Source: Serinus canaria | Taxonomy: Eukaryota > Chordata > Aves > Passeriformes > Fringillidae | Direction of reading: 5' to 3' | NCBI RefSeq assembly: GCF_022539315.1 | Contig: NC_066313.1 | Location: 21,551,059 to 21,615,058 of the forward strand | Length of the DNA: 64,000 bases | Shown here: piece by piece, positions 40,171 to 52,200 of the stretch | Numbering within the stretch: the stretch's first letter is position 1 | Layout of the letters: each line of letters starts with the position of its first letter | Made by a program: the position numbers and the translations under genes | The notes under the pieces: generated by a model | Told to the model about the DNA's origin: nothing | Databases searched by the model: none | The model's input: only the letters and a program-made list of their open reading frames with translations

Positions 40171-41312
40171 GCAAACTTTCAGTGCATATATGGGTTTTAC
40201 TAATGATCTGTTACAAGATAACAGCAAACTGTTGTCTTTCTGGGGTTACTCAAGTACTTCCTGTACTGCCAAATGCTTTTGGAGAGCTTTGCCTATCTTG
40301 CTGTGAAAGGGAAATTATTCCAGCTTTCCGCCTTATGTTGTTACGAAGACATAGTGTACCTGAATGGCATTACTCTGTCTGCATTATGCTGCAGGTTAAG
40401 GTTAAACAGTAGTATGAAACTTCCATTTTAATCATGTCAGCTTTAGCTTCTGTAAAAGCTACAATCTGCCTTTTTCTTGGAGTTTTGTCTTTTCTTTTCT
40501 TTGAAGTACTGCATCAAGTGAAACACTGAATCAAGACTTGCACAATACACCCTGAAATATTAAACAGCTTGGAAAATGTTTAAATGACAGTTGAGGCTCA
40601 TAAACTTGGGACCACTGCATGGTACCAAAATCAAAGCACTGTGCTTATGAACTGGCCAGTGGGCAAACAAGGCAGCCTCTTACAAAAAGGACCCAGGTTT
40701 TAGACCTTCTGTATGCAATTATGTCATCTGGATCATTAGCAATTATGGTTTGCATAAAAAAACTCTTCTCTTTCCCCCTCCCATCCAAACTTTCCTGGCA
40801 CAGTTAGGTAGAAACTGTGCTCTGGGTGGCCAAGTTCACAGCAGTAGTTAGGAGTCAGCTGACAATCAGGTCTGTCTGCCCTCTGGACAAGCTGTCACCC
40901 TACATAGTACTGCCAACAGAAAAGCACCAGGTTACTGCTTCAGCAAAAAGAGGTGCAGTTCAGTTCTGAGCTTCCTTGGATGGAGGAGGATTCATGTCAT
41001 GGCTGCAGCTAGCTCTGCATGTGGAAATGGCCTTGGCCTCAAAGACAGCCTATGCTAGGCTTTGGTTATCTGGGCTTCATAGCCACAAGCCAAGACACCC
41101 CTACAGAAGCTTAAAAAGGACTAAGTTCATGAAGTGCAACATGGAACTGTCAGATGAGCTTCCATCTCTGCTTCGTTTACAACAACAGTGACCACAGGGA
41201 GCTCCTTTTTGCTCTAAGATCCTCTGTACTTTGTAAGCCTTCCCCCTGGACTTGTTTCAGTCAGCAAGGAGATAGCACTGAACTGAACTGGTCTTGTTGT
41301 CTCCTTCCCATC

Positions 41313-41463
41313 TCATCCGACTCTCTTCTGTCTTGTTTGGAAATTGGGGAGAATTTCAGCTACTCTCCTCCGTAGCTGGTTTCTTCTTTCCTCTCTTTCC
41401 CTTTCCTTTTTCATCAGTAATGGGTACTGCCTCCATGCCTTAAATGCGTTCAATGTAATTCTC
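41313..41463 (-). CDS. CCDC191: CCDC191 terminal coding exon
   Basis: Acceptor tctttcag. Encodes [20 protein letters not shown] and [14 protein letters not shown], with TGA at 41313-41315. Confidence 0.9.
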
Positions 41464-44400
41464 CTGAAAGAAATTAGGGACACAAGGAACAAAGTGACAA
41501 CATGCAGATGTGTACATGACATAAATGGCAATCAAAAGGGAACTTCTGTTTGAAGGGGGAATTCAGATCTTGAAGATTTGTCCTTTCTGCTGTTAGTCAG
41601 GGCTGTCACATGTTAAACATCTACATGCAGACCATTTCATTGAAATGTCAATCATTTGGGGAAAAATAACATATTGCCCTTTTCTATTCCTCTCCACCAA
41701 GAATTCTGCTCTTCTCTCTGACATGATTCATTAGCTGGTGTTTGCTTAGCACTCTTAAGATGAAAGAGGTTTTCTGAAGAATAAATAGGGCCTCTAAATA
41801 GGAAAGAAGTTTCCGAAATAGGAAAGAAGTTTCTTTAGGAAAAATGCAGGCTCATTTGGTCCAAACCAACCCCTTGGGAGTGCAGGCAGCTGGGCTCCAA
41901 TTCTTACCTGATTTTAATCACCCCATCAAAGGTGCCCTTGCCCTGGATTCTCAAACAGACAATAGGGAACCACAGTCCTGTCTAAAGAAGAGTTTGTTAT
42001 GGCAAGGTCTGAACTGCCTTTTGCAAGTCAAGAAAGAGATAAAGAAGAATGTCAGGTGATTATGCTCCTAATAGGAGGTCATATATAGAATGAATCCAGT
42101 CTCTTCCTGGGTCTGACTTTCCCCTGGTTCCTCCAGTTTGCTGGCTTGTTAACGCTAAACTGTGCACTATTCAGACCTTACTGACACAGCAAGTTAGAAC
42201 ACATAAGAGATTATTTTAATTTCATTCTTCCTCTAAGGTGCTGCAGATCCTGTTGGGGCTGTGCACAGGCACAGCCTATTCATGACTGCATGCAGCTACC
42301 ATGCTTTCATGATGAGGCAGGTGAACAGACCTCTGTTCTCTGCTGAACTTTGACAATAGTTTTTTCTTCCTGCTAGAATGCATTTTATGGAACAAGAAGT
42401 AGAATGGGTGTGTCCAGCTCCAATCATGATTGGTAGAACTGACTGCTCTAGTTTTTGCTGCCAAGTCAGGCTGGTGGTGGCATAAATGTAAACGCTCCTT
42501 AAGTAGGATTTCTAGTTGATAAACTTTGGATTTGTGAACTAAATCATCTGCTGTGGACAAAAAAGTACTATGTAATTCCTACACAATCATTTGACTTCCT
42601 ATAATTGTACTTAAAGATTTTCCTAAGGCAGCTTTTAGCAGAAGTCGCATGGCCAGATCTGCTAATCAGCTTAGAAAGTTTCAGCTTCTTATCCTTACTT
42701 AGGCTTTCACTGTATTCTCTTTCTTTCAGATTTAGAAGTCCTGTGAAGGGTGCCATTACACTTTCTTTTCCAGGCGGCATGGAAACTTAGCATAAACCCC
42801 TGCCAATGCTGTCTGTGCATATCACAAAAGCAAAACACCAGCAGTACAGAACCTGTTCCATGTGGTCCTGGGGATAAGCTGACCTCTCAAAAAGTAGCTT
42901 CTAAAATTATCTACAGAGCATATTAAAGTAAAAAGAATTGCTAGTAAGGGTGTGCACTCACTTGTTACTGTGTTCAGCAGCAATCTTCAGCCTCTGCCAT
43001 AAGGCCCTTTTTTCCTCCATGATATGATCAAACCATGCCCAGAAGCACTTCCTCATGAGGCAGACTGTGCGAAAGGTGCTCGCTCTCTCCTCCTGAGCAG
43101 AGAGATAATCCTTGTACTGGGGAGGAGGACAAAGAAACAGGTGAGATTGGCTTTTTTTCTTCTTTTCTCTCCCAACCTCTGGCCCAATAAATAAAACAGT
43201 GCTGAGGATTTGGCAGTGAAGGGTGGTGGGCACAGGAGTGGAGGAAAATAACAGGGAGCAGGGTGAGACAGTGGAGGAGCAGTGCGTAAGAGAAGATTCA
43301 GTGTGGAAGAGAGTTATGGAGAGTGAGAAGCTGAGAGAAGGTCTTTGAAAAAGGGAATAATATTGCTGGAATGGGGAGATAGCATAACTTGGCAAAGGTT
43401 GTGCTACAGGTGAGTGAATTGGCACTGTGGTTACAGAAAAGCGTGGCAGCAGCCAGCTCTCTTGGTATCGTTTCTCCACTGTGGTGCAGGCCAACCTTTA
43501 ACCAGTTCCTGAAGCCCCATCTCAGTAACATATGGGAATTGAAGTCCTCAGCCCGAGACATCTTCTCCCTGAGACTCTGCTGGGCATTCTGCAGCCAAGT
43601 CATCAGGCATTTCCTCTGCAGGCCCAAGCTGTGGTGCCTTTGTGCCACCTGAGTGAAAAGACAGCAAAGACAGCAGCTGGTTGCCTGGACTGGTGACTAC
43701 CTAAGTATAAAGCCACAGAAAATTGAGTGCACAAGAAAATAATCTCAGCTTTTTTGGGGCCACCTAAATCCAGATTTCTGACAGCTGGAATAACTTGGAG
43801 GATCCCACAAAGAGGGGTCAGCATAAGGGACAAGACCAGTCTCTACCAGGCCACTGCTGCATCACTTGTAGAGAATACCCTTTTGAATGAGATGCTCAGT
43901 TTAACTGATTGTGAAAGGGGCAGAGGCATGGCCTGTTAACAGCTTAGTCCAAGCCTGTCCATAATGCCAACCAGCGGGGTGGACATACGGAACAGCTTGT
44001 ATCCATCTACTTCTTCCCAGCTGGAGGCCTGTGTGCATTTGGTCAAGTACTGTGAGTAGCTCCAGTTCCAGTGACTTAAATGGAAGCTTTCCAACTTAGC
44101 CCTGGGCTCTGGCTGGATTTTCAGGATACAGCTGAGTGTTATCAGTCTCTCTCTGATAAGGGATCCTGACTGAGTCACATGCGGAAATGTTTTTTTAGCA
44201 ACATTCCTGCGTCGAGCTCTCGGAAGCTGCCACTTGCTGTTTTGCACTCAGGATAGGGCCAGGATAGAATAGATTGTTGGATTATCACCCGTAGTGTCCT
44301 GCCACTAGCAGTGGCCAACTCTGTACCAGCAACTTCATAGAGAGTGAAAGCCCTGATGATAGGCTGGGGTTAACTCCTGCAGCGAAAGTTGCTTGGCGGT

Positions 44401-46196
44401 ATCTCTCTATAAGCTTTGCTGTGGAGTAAGAAAACTGGCAGGCGTGTGTCATATGACTTTAAATATTTTTTTCCTGTTTAATCAGCGATAAATGAGGATG
44501 CCATCCCTGCAGGTTTTTAATGGCTTTTCATTATTATTGTCAGATGGGCTGATTTAAAAACTAATATAAGGCAGGGTGCGCAGGGAGAATTTTGCTTTTT
44601 CCATCTCTACCTGGCCTAAAAGTCTATTAAGGCTTCTGCTAAGTGCTGCATCTACTTTTTCTCTTCCTCCTATGCCACCAGTCATTTCCTTTACCCTCAG
44701 CACTTACCACTAGGTTTTCCTTGGCTTGCTCCCTCAGCCTTTTCCATGGCACTATTCCTAGCTTTCTGAGAAGGACCTTATCATAGTGATCTCTAGCCTT
44801 TTTCTGGAGCTGCTGTTCTTTCTCCAGCCTTCTCTGCTTCTCCAGTTCTTTCTGCAATACAAAAAGCAGTAGTTTTAATTTCCTCAGGATGAAGAGGATA
44901 TTAAGCAATGGCAATAGATAATCATATTGGAGCTGGAAGTTTTGACTTGACAGGAATTAGGGATCTGCATCAACTTTAGCACTGCAGACCAGACATGACC
45001 CCATGCAGTAGAACCTGTGTCCCAGAGCATGTCTCTTCTCCTGGGAGACGATGCTATTCCTGGACACTCCCTTGGGCTGTGTATCAGCACTGCAGTTTTG
45101 GAGTTACCATAACAGACATGTCACCTGTGGCTACCACAAGTGCTGATGTAGCAGGAACTTCTTTGATGTCCAAAACATGTCCAAAAAATATTCTAAATTT
45201 ATGCATGGACCCTACCACTTAATCTAGCCTAAACAGCAGGGGAGGGATGTGGGTATTTCGTACCTGTGTAACACTACTATTGACTGATACTCAGGAATGA
45301 AGGTCAAATATTCTAAAACACTCAATCCAAGCAAAAGAGTAATTGTAGGTTAAATTCCTGTAGGATTTCAAATGTGCTATTTGGGTTATTAGGAGAACTC
45401 ATTTCCAAGTAACAATAATGAAGTGCAGCTATTCCTAGGTTAGCTCCAAGAGGAAAAGGTGCCCTTGATATAACTGTCAGGCTCGTTTACTTCTGAATCA
45501 TGTGTTTGTGACTGGTATCACTGTGTACATTGGAGGGGTGACAGGAGTGGAAGGAATCTGAGAGTAGACTGAACATGCTGCCACTGTGAGGGACTTATGT
45601 GGCTGTATTTCAGCACAGAATGTCCAGCAGGTGGGACCTCTAGTCCTGCTGAGGAGACAGACAGCATATACTTCATAGCACATTTGTGACACAGCCCTTC
45701 CCCTCACACTACCAGAAAGAGGGTAGTCTGTGAGTCTGTATTGTGGGTGCTGTGCTGTGCAACTCTGCTCTACCAATGAAGACCTTCAGTTCATATTAGT
45801 CTGGCTGCTGACTGAGCACCAGTGGGTATTGGATCTTCTTCCCTATCCCTGCTAAATGGGAAGAAACAGGTGAGGCATTTGGTCACCAGCTTCTGCTGCC
45901 TTCTCTCCTCCCGGCGTTTTTCCCGCTGTGCTTCTTTGTCCTCAGCTTCCTTCCTTTGTCGTGCTTCCTCTTCAGCCTTCAGCTGGGCCTTGGAATGGAG
46001 AAAGGTGAAATTCAATTTGTTTCATGTGATCTTTTCCATGAACACAGATCTTTACACTTTCCTAGTATTCCTCTAATATGGACCAGCACTTGAAACTTCA
46101 TCAGGTGAAGTTTCACATACTAGACATGATCCATGCTCAAGAGTGAACTGTGGAAGGGACAGGGAGGAGGGGCTGTCCTTTTTACTGCCTAGATCC

Positions 46197-46270
<74 letters not shown>

Positions 46271-49200
46271 GTATGTACATGTATATCTTTCTTTGCCCTA
46301 AGTTATAGTATATTTGTCCACTCTTCCTCGAAAAAAATGTAAACCATACCAAGTCATTTATTGAGAACTTGATTACTGAAGTCAGTTCTGAATCCCTAGG
46401 CTCTACTCTCAAGTTTCATTTCCACATGCAAAGCAGCGTTACAGGTACCCAAACATTTATTTCCCCAGACACTGAAGATCACACTTTCTAATCCTAATGC
46501 AATTTACTAGCAATACTTTCAGTAACAGTTTAATACCCTGACTTGAAGAAAGCTCCAACAGAGTGTTGGATGTGTATCACAGAATTTGTATATTAACTAT
46601 ACAAACATTGTCAGTATCTTCCCTCTTCAGCAGAGATTTGCCAGAAAGATGGAGATTTTTACTAAGTGAGACTGCATGTCCTCAAGCTGCATGCGACCAG
46701 AGAGGAAAGGCAGGGAGGGAAACCCCACCACTGCCAGGTCCTATCAAGTGGATCTCTAGGTGTACTTCCACCCTTACCATTCTCAGCAAAGACAAACTAC
46801 AGTCATGGGGTAGGTGTGAAAAAAAATATTTGGGTGTGGTAAGGGAGACTGTTTCTAGAACTGCAACTTCAAGATGAAGTATCTGTCTATGCTACAGGAG
46901 GGCTGGTGCTGCAAAACCAGCAGTAATTACTTCTTTTGATATGTGATGCATATTTGCTTTCTCACAGGTCATAAAACTCCTGCTTTGGATAAAGGGCCTT
47001 TTCTCAGACCCTGACTCTGGGGTTAAATCAATATTTCTTGTAACTGGAATGATGTGAAAGACGCTTTATTTCATTTTCTGCTTCCCTTACCAATTTTTCC
47101 TCTGCTTTTCGTTTTTTGGCTTCTTCTATTTTCCTCTTCTGTTCTGCCCGCTGAATTGCTCTCTCCTCCATCCCTACAGAAACAAAGGACATAAGGCTTA
47201 GTGGAAATCAGCTATGGTGTAATGGCAGAAGTTTGGTGAACAAGGATGTATCACTCTAAGCCATGCCCCCACTGCCCTGGCAATGCCAGCACAAAGGGAC
47301 TTGTTTCCTGCTGGCCTTCACAGCTGGCAGTGTCATCAACAAAGGACCTATAAACTTTGTGAGATGACTCAGGACCACAGCAATTACATTCTCTCCACCC
47401 TCCTTGGTTGACAATCACAACCACAAGGCTCAGTTATGAAAGAACGGTGTTCAGAGAATTTCTCCCTCCCTGCCTTGCTTAAGGTTCAGGGCACATGATT
47501 TAGCAGCAATTGCTCTGAGGTCTCCAGTAAGCTCTAACTGCTTATTTAAAAGCAATTTTATGACAGCATCACTGTCACAGGGACATACAGGTACTTGGTC
47601 CCACTAGTAAGAAACTATTGCTTAATGCTTCTTTCGGAAGAAAAATTGCAATGGAGTGATCTTGCTGGCCATCAGCAAAGATGTTACACACAGAACACGC
47701 AGAGGAGTTAGGAACCTGCGCTTGCTTCCTCTGCAGTTGCAAACAAAGCACAAGCTGGAGCAATCAATAACTGGGAGGCATTGAGGTGTTTTGACCACAG
47801 ATCTTTCCTCAGATTCTTTTCTCCTCTCAGCTGTCCCAGGATTCTCGGCCAAGGGAAAACTATTCAGTGATAACTTCTTCACTGAATTTTTTGAGATCTT
47901 TAAACATAACTACTTGAATGCTCTGAAAAATATGTTTTCTGTCTCTAAGGTGTACAGAGTTCAGGCAGATCAGGGTGAATGATGGCTTGGACTAGGTAGC
48001 ATTGGAGATGAACACAGGTTGTGAAAGACAACTATTTATGCCCAACTGTCATGGCCAAAAAGGTCTGCTGACCCCAAGCTATTGAAACATCACAATGATT
48101 ATATTCCAGACAACTTTTCATGCAGACTGATACTAGCCTGCATTGAAACAAAAGAACTTGACCTAGGGATGTAACAGAACCCTCATTCTAGTTTACTGAT
48201 GAAAAGGCTATATTGCATGTTTATTGTGTGCCAGTGTGGCCAGAGAAGGGGAGATATCTTACAAAAGGCAGGGATCTGGAGGTCCTTCCCCATCATGGCT
48301 ATTGTTGTCTCATAAAACCTTGGCTAGGCACTTAATTCCCTCTGAAATATCAACACCTCTGTCAAAGTTGGATGAAAATGACTGGCTAGTATAAGTGTTA
48401 CTTGGATGCATAACAAAGGGAATGAGACTGATGGCAAAAAACCCTGTACAGCTTATCTGAGTCTTATCACAGCAGAGACAACCGCAGGTGTTGCAACAAC
48501 TGCCACAACAGTGTACTAAGTGTGGGCATGAGGGGTTTGCAGTGTCCCAGGTTTTACAGATGCCTGACTCAGACAGGAAAACAACTCACCCTCTCCTCTC
48601 ACAGCACTTGTTAGACTGAGGAAGAAAGTGCAGAATTTTACTTGCACCATATCATCAACCAGCAAAGCTGAGGCAAAGACAGACCTTTCCATACAAGCTG
48701 TTGAGAAAAGTGGTCTGGAATGGTGTTTGCTATCTAGAACAATACCTTTTAGTATGGGATGAGGTGAGGTCAGCCTGCTGGAAGGCCTCCTGCCTTGCAT
48801 TGCTGCCCTTGTGCTTTCTGGCCCATGAGAATCAGGTGGGCTATGAAAGAAAAAGAGTAAAGAAATTTTTCAGTGAATGTGGTCAAACTGTGGCTCACAC
48901 CTACCACCTATGACCTTGTAGTTTCTGTTCTCCACTGTGCTGCATTATCCCTGATACACTTTTCTTTTGCTGGAAATGGGACTGATGATGCACCCTTGCA
49001 AAGGAACTGAGTTCCAGGGCTCCTGCAAGGTCTGAAATAAGGGAGGATGATGCTCTTTTTTTTTCATAACTAAACAGATCCCTGCTGCTACTATGAGTGA
49101 CACTGGTGTTGCTGTTTCTAAGTAGATTGTGCATGGATCACCTGATGTTGAGCCAGTGCAGGGAGGGAGAAGGACAGAGAACTGTCGCCTGGCCAGTCTG

Positions 49201-52200
49201 ATACTTCCTTTGAGGGTAAGTCACAGCTGAGAGGAACAGCAGACAGCACTAGCATGACTGAAATGTGCCTGGCAAATTTCTGGCTCAGCTTGAGTGGGAT
49301 TGAGACATGATGACTAACTCACCCTGCTTTATGGAGGGTATATACCTCAAAGGGGTTGTATTCTTGCAACTGGATTCTTTTTTCTCCATGGATTGAGAAG
49401 CAGAACTGTTAAACATCTGGGTTACAGCCATAGCTTGTGCTCCCTCTTCTTTATCTCTGCTCAGCTTCTGATTTTCCTGCAGTTTAAGGATCAGCTCATG
49501 CTGTTTCTGAAGCTGCTGCCTCTGCTCCTCAATCACACGTTGCTGGAAGGCGTGACGGTGCTCAAAACGACTACCACAAGCAGATGTCTTTGGACTGGGT
49601 GCCTGAAACTGCTGGAGGACTGTGGCTATTTGATTCCTGTACATAGCCTGGTCCTGGGCACTCAGGGCTGCATGTTTAATGGTAATCTGCCAGGCAAATT
49701 TGGGGTTTCTGCAGAAACGAGATGTGTGAACAATATCCCAACAAGACTGGTCTCTGGTCTGATCAGGCTCTTTCTGTATGAGGCAAGTTTCAGTTGGCTA
49801 GGGGAAAAACCAAAAGAAATGAGGAAAAATCGGCATTCATTAAAACCAAGCACTTTTCTGCCCTTCCTGCACAGTGGTTTTTTAAAAATGCAGATCTAGG
49901 GAGATGCCTGAAAAGGGTAATCTCAGCTATGCAATCCTTATCCAGTCAGGCCAGAGGGGCCCCATTATGCACAAAATGGAGGCTATGGGAAAGAGCTCTT
50001 AAGAAGCTGTGTGCCATTTCACCAGAAGGAAGAAATCATGATTAGAAAAGAATTTTAGCAGGAATGCATCCTGACTATTTTGTTAGGGAGCACATCTTAG
50101 GGCAGCTCATTTCTCAGGAATTAGCACACTCCCTTTTGGACTGCCTTGTCCCTGCTCAGAGCTCAGATGGAGAATGAAATTAAAAAGTTGTTGAAGTGAT
50201 CTACACAGCTGATTTAGTGAACAGTCCCCTTTTAAATGGAAGAGAAGTCTACAAGGTCCTGCTTCTTCATGCCTCTTTTCCAGCTTTCATAAATGTTACC
50301 ACAAAACAGGTGCATAGTGGGGAATGGGGCTGCACCTTTCTGACACATGGTCATTCTCTGAGGAGGCATCAGCTATAAGGTCTGCTTTCTGATTCCGAGG
50401 TCAAACCCTAAATTCAGTCCCATTCCTTGAGCACAGATTTTACCAGTGCAGCGGAAGAAAAATACGTGCCTACTAGGATAGTATAAGCACTGAAAGAATC
50501 AATGTTTGCTTACACTTAAGCAAACAGAAAGCTTGACCTGTACTATGTGTGTTTGAGCTCTAATACTGATATTAGAGCACTCACGTGGTACAGGTTTCAT
50601 AGACAGAAGGGAAGGTGGAGATCCAACCTGAAAAATGACAATTTAAAGAAGCAACCTCTGATTCTCCTCTCTTACCTCCCTGGGATGTGCATTATCCTGA
50701 AACAGCCAGTGAAAACCTTCCCCCCCCCCCCCATAGTTAATAGCAGGAAAACTGCACTGGCATGAAAAATATCTCTTGTCATGTAGTCAAGTTATTCTTT
50801 TTAAGTCTAAACTGGCATCAAAGATGTAACTAATCTCTCAGTAAAAGTGATCTAGGGATGGGATGCTCATTGTGACTCAGAGTACATGAAGGGCTCTTCT
50901 TTGGCAGCACTAGAGATTATTTTTAAAACTCATCCATTGTCCTTCACATTTGCCTCTGATTTTTAGACTTCTCTCCTGAACAGCTGCAGGTAAGTATTTA
51001 GGGGTCATCCTGGGAAAGAAGCTTTCTTCTGGGACAAAGTACTCTTTATTTCAGACTTCATGAAGTACTTTCTAAGAGCACTGCTATGCCAATAGGCAAA
51101 ACTATACGAGAAGGATTTACCTTGTCTAGCTGTAAATCTTGATGGTGGTTTACTTCTGCCATCCCAGGCTTGTTAACCTCCAGTGGCCTGTCCCCACCTG
51201 TCCCCAGTGATACAGCCTCCAGCAGCTGTTGCATCTTTCTCTTTGTCTGCTCCCTTTTCATCTGCAGCTCTCGCTTTTCCGTCTCTGCTCGGCTCCAGCG
51301 CTGCCAGGCCAGAAAGCAGCAGCGCAGGAGGCATCGCTGGTTGTGCTCCACAGCCAGTTGGGTTTTCCTGAATGAGAAAGTGTTTGTGTTATGGCAGAAG
51401 GGAGGCTTCTGCCCAGGCACAAAGCCACATCACTTCCTGAGTCTTTTTGCTGCTTAACTCTGAAGGCCCTCTGAAGTTGTACAGAGCTCCTCCAAGGAGG
51501 AGTGCGAGGGCAGAAAGGATGCCTGCTATTCTGAATTAAGTTTCACTAGTTCACACTTTGCAATTTCCTGTGGCATCTCTGGGATGCAGGACAGCTGCAA
51601 AAGAGGTATCATGTTCCCTGGCCAGCAGCATATGGCAAAGTAACAGTGTCTCACCACTGCAGCCTGCCAGACACCTGCAAGTATTTTCTCTGGATGATAG
51701 GGAATTCATCCCACAGCCTCCTCAGTGAAAGGTACTGGCCAAAATCATCTCTGTTATACATCTACTGAAACAGCAAATATATTAATCAGGAATAAATTTG
51801 GCAACGCAGATACACTGGAGTCCAAAGCAAGCCAGGGTGAGTTTTCTAGGAAAGATACCTACAGAGACTGAGACAGAGGCCTGTTGAAAAGTGCCAAAAC
51901 TCTTGTTTATATCTGTCCTCCTTTTCATCTGTGCCACAATGCCTCTGGCAGACTGCAGGCAGTATAGCAATTTTCTCAAAAAGCTGCTGTTCCCCTTCTG
52001 CTGGATTACTGACAAGCTCCTTTTACAGTCCCTGATCACTGCTCTGTCCAAGTATGGCTGCAGTAGGAGGAATTACACAGTAAAGGGTCACTACCTGTTT
52101 TGATCTTGGACATGAACTTCCAATTGCTCTGTCTCCTGCTCTACTTTCTGGGCCCAAGTATAGTTTCTCCAAGCTCGCAGGGCCTTCAGCTGGCATCTCC

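Larger units (their letters stand above)
32768..41312. other. Convergent interval between ZDHHC23 and CCDC191
   Basis: 8.5 kb between two stop codons on opposite strands. Probably contains both 3' UTRs. Overlapping + strand frames at 39128-39727 (199 codons) and 39522-40064 (180 codons) have Cys/Leu/Ser-rich compositions with no recognisable domain, so I do not call them genes. Confidence 0.6.

Noticed and set aside
42958..43494. 178-codon minus-strand frame as one exon
   Set aside because: Only 42962-43116 is the CCDC191 exon; the upstream part of the frame is intron read through the tccccag acceptor.
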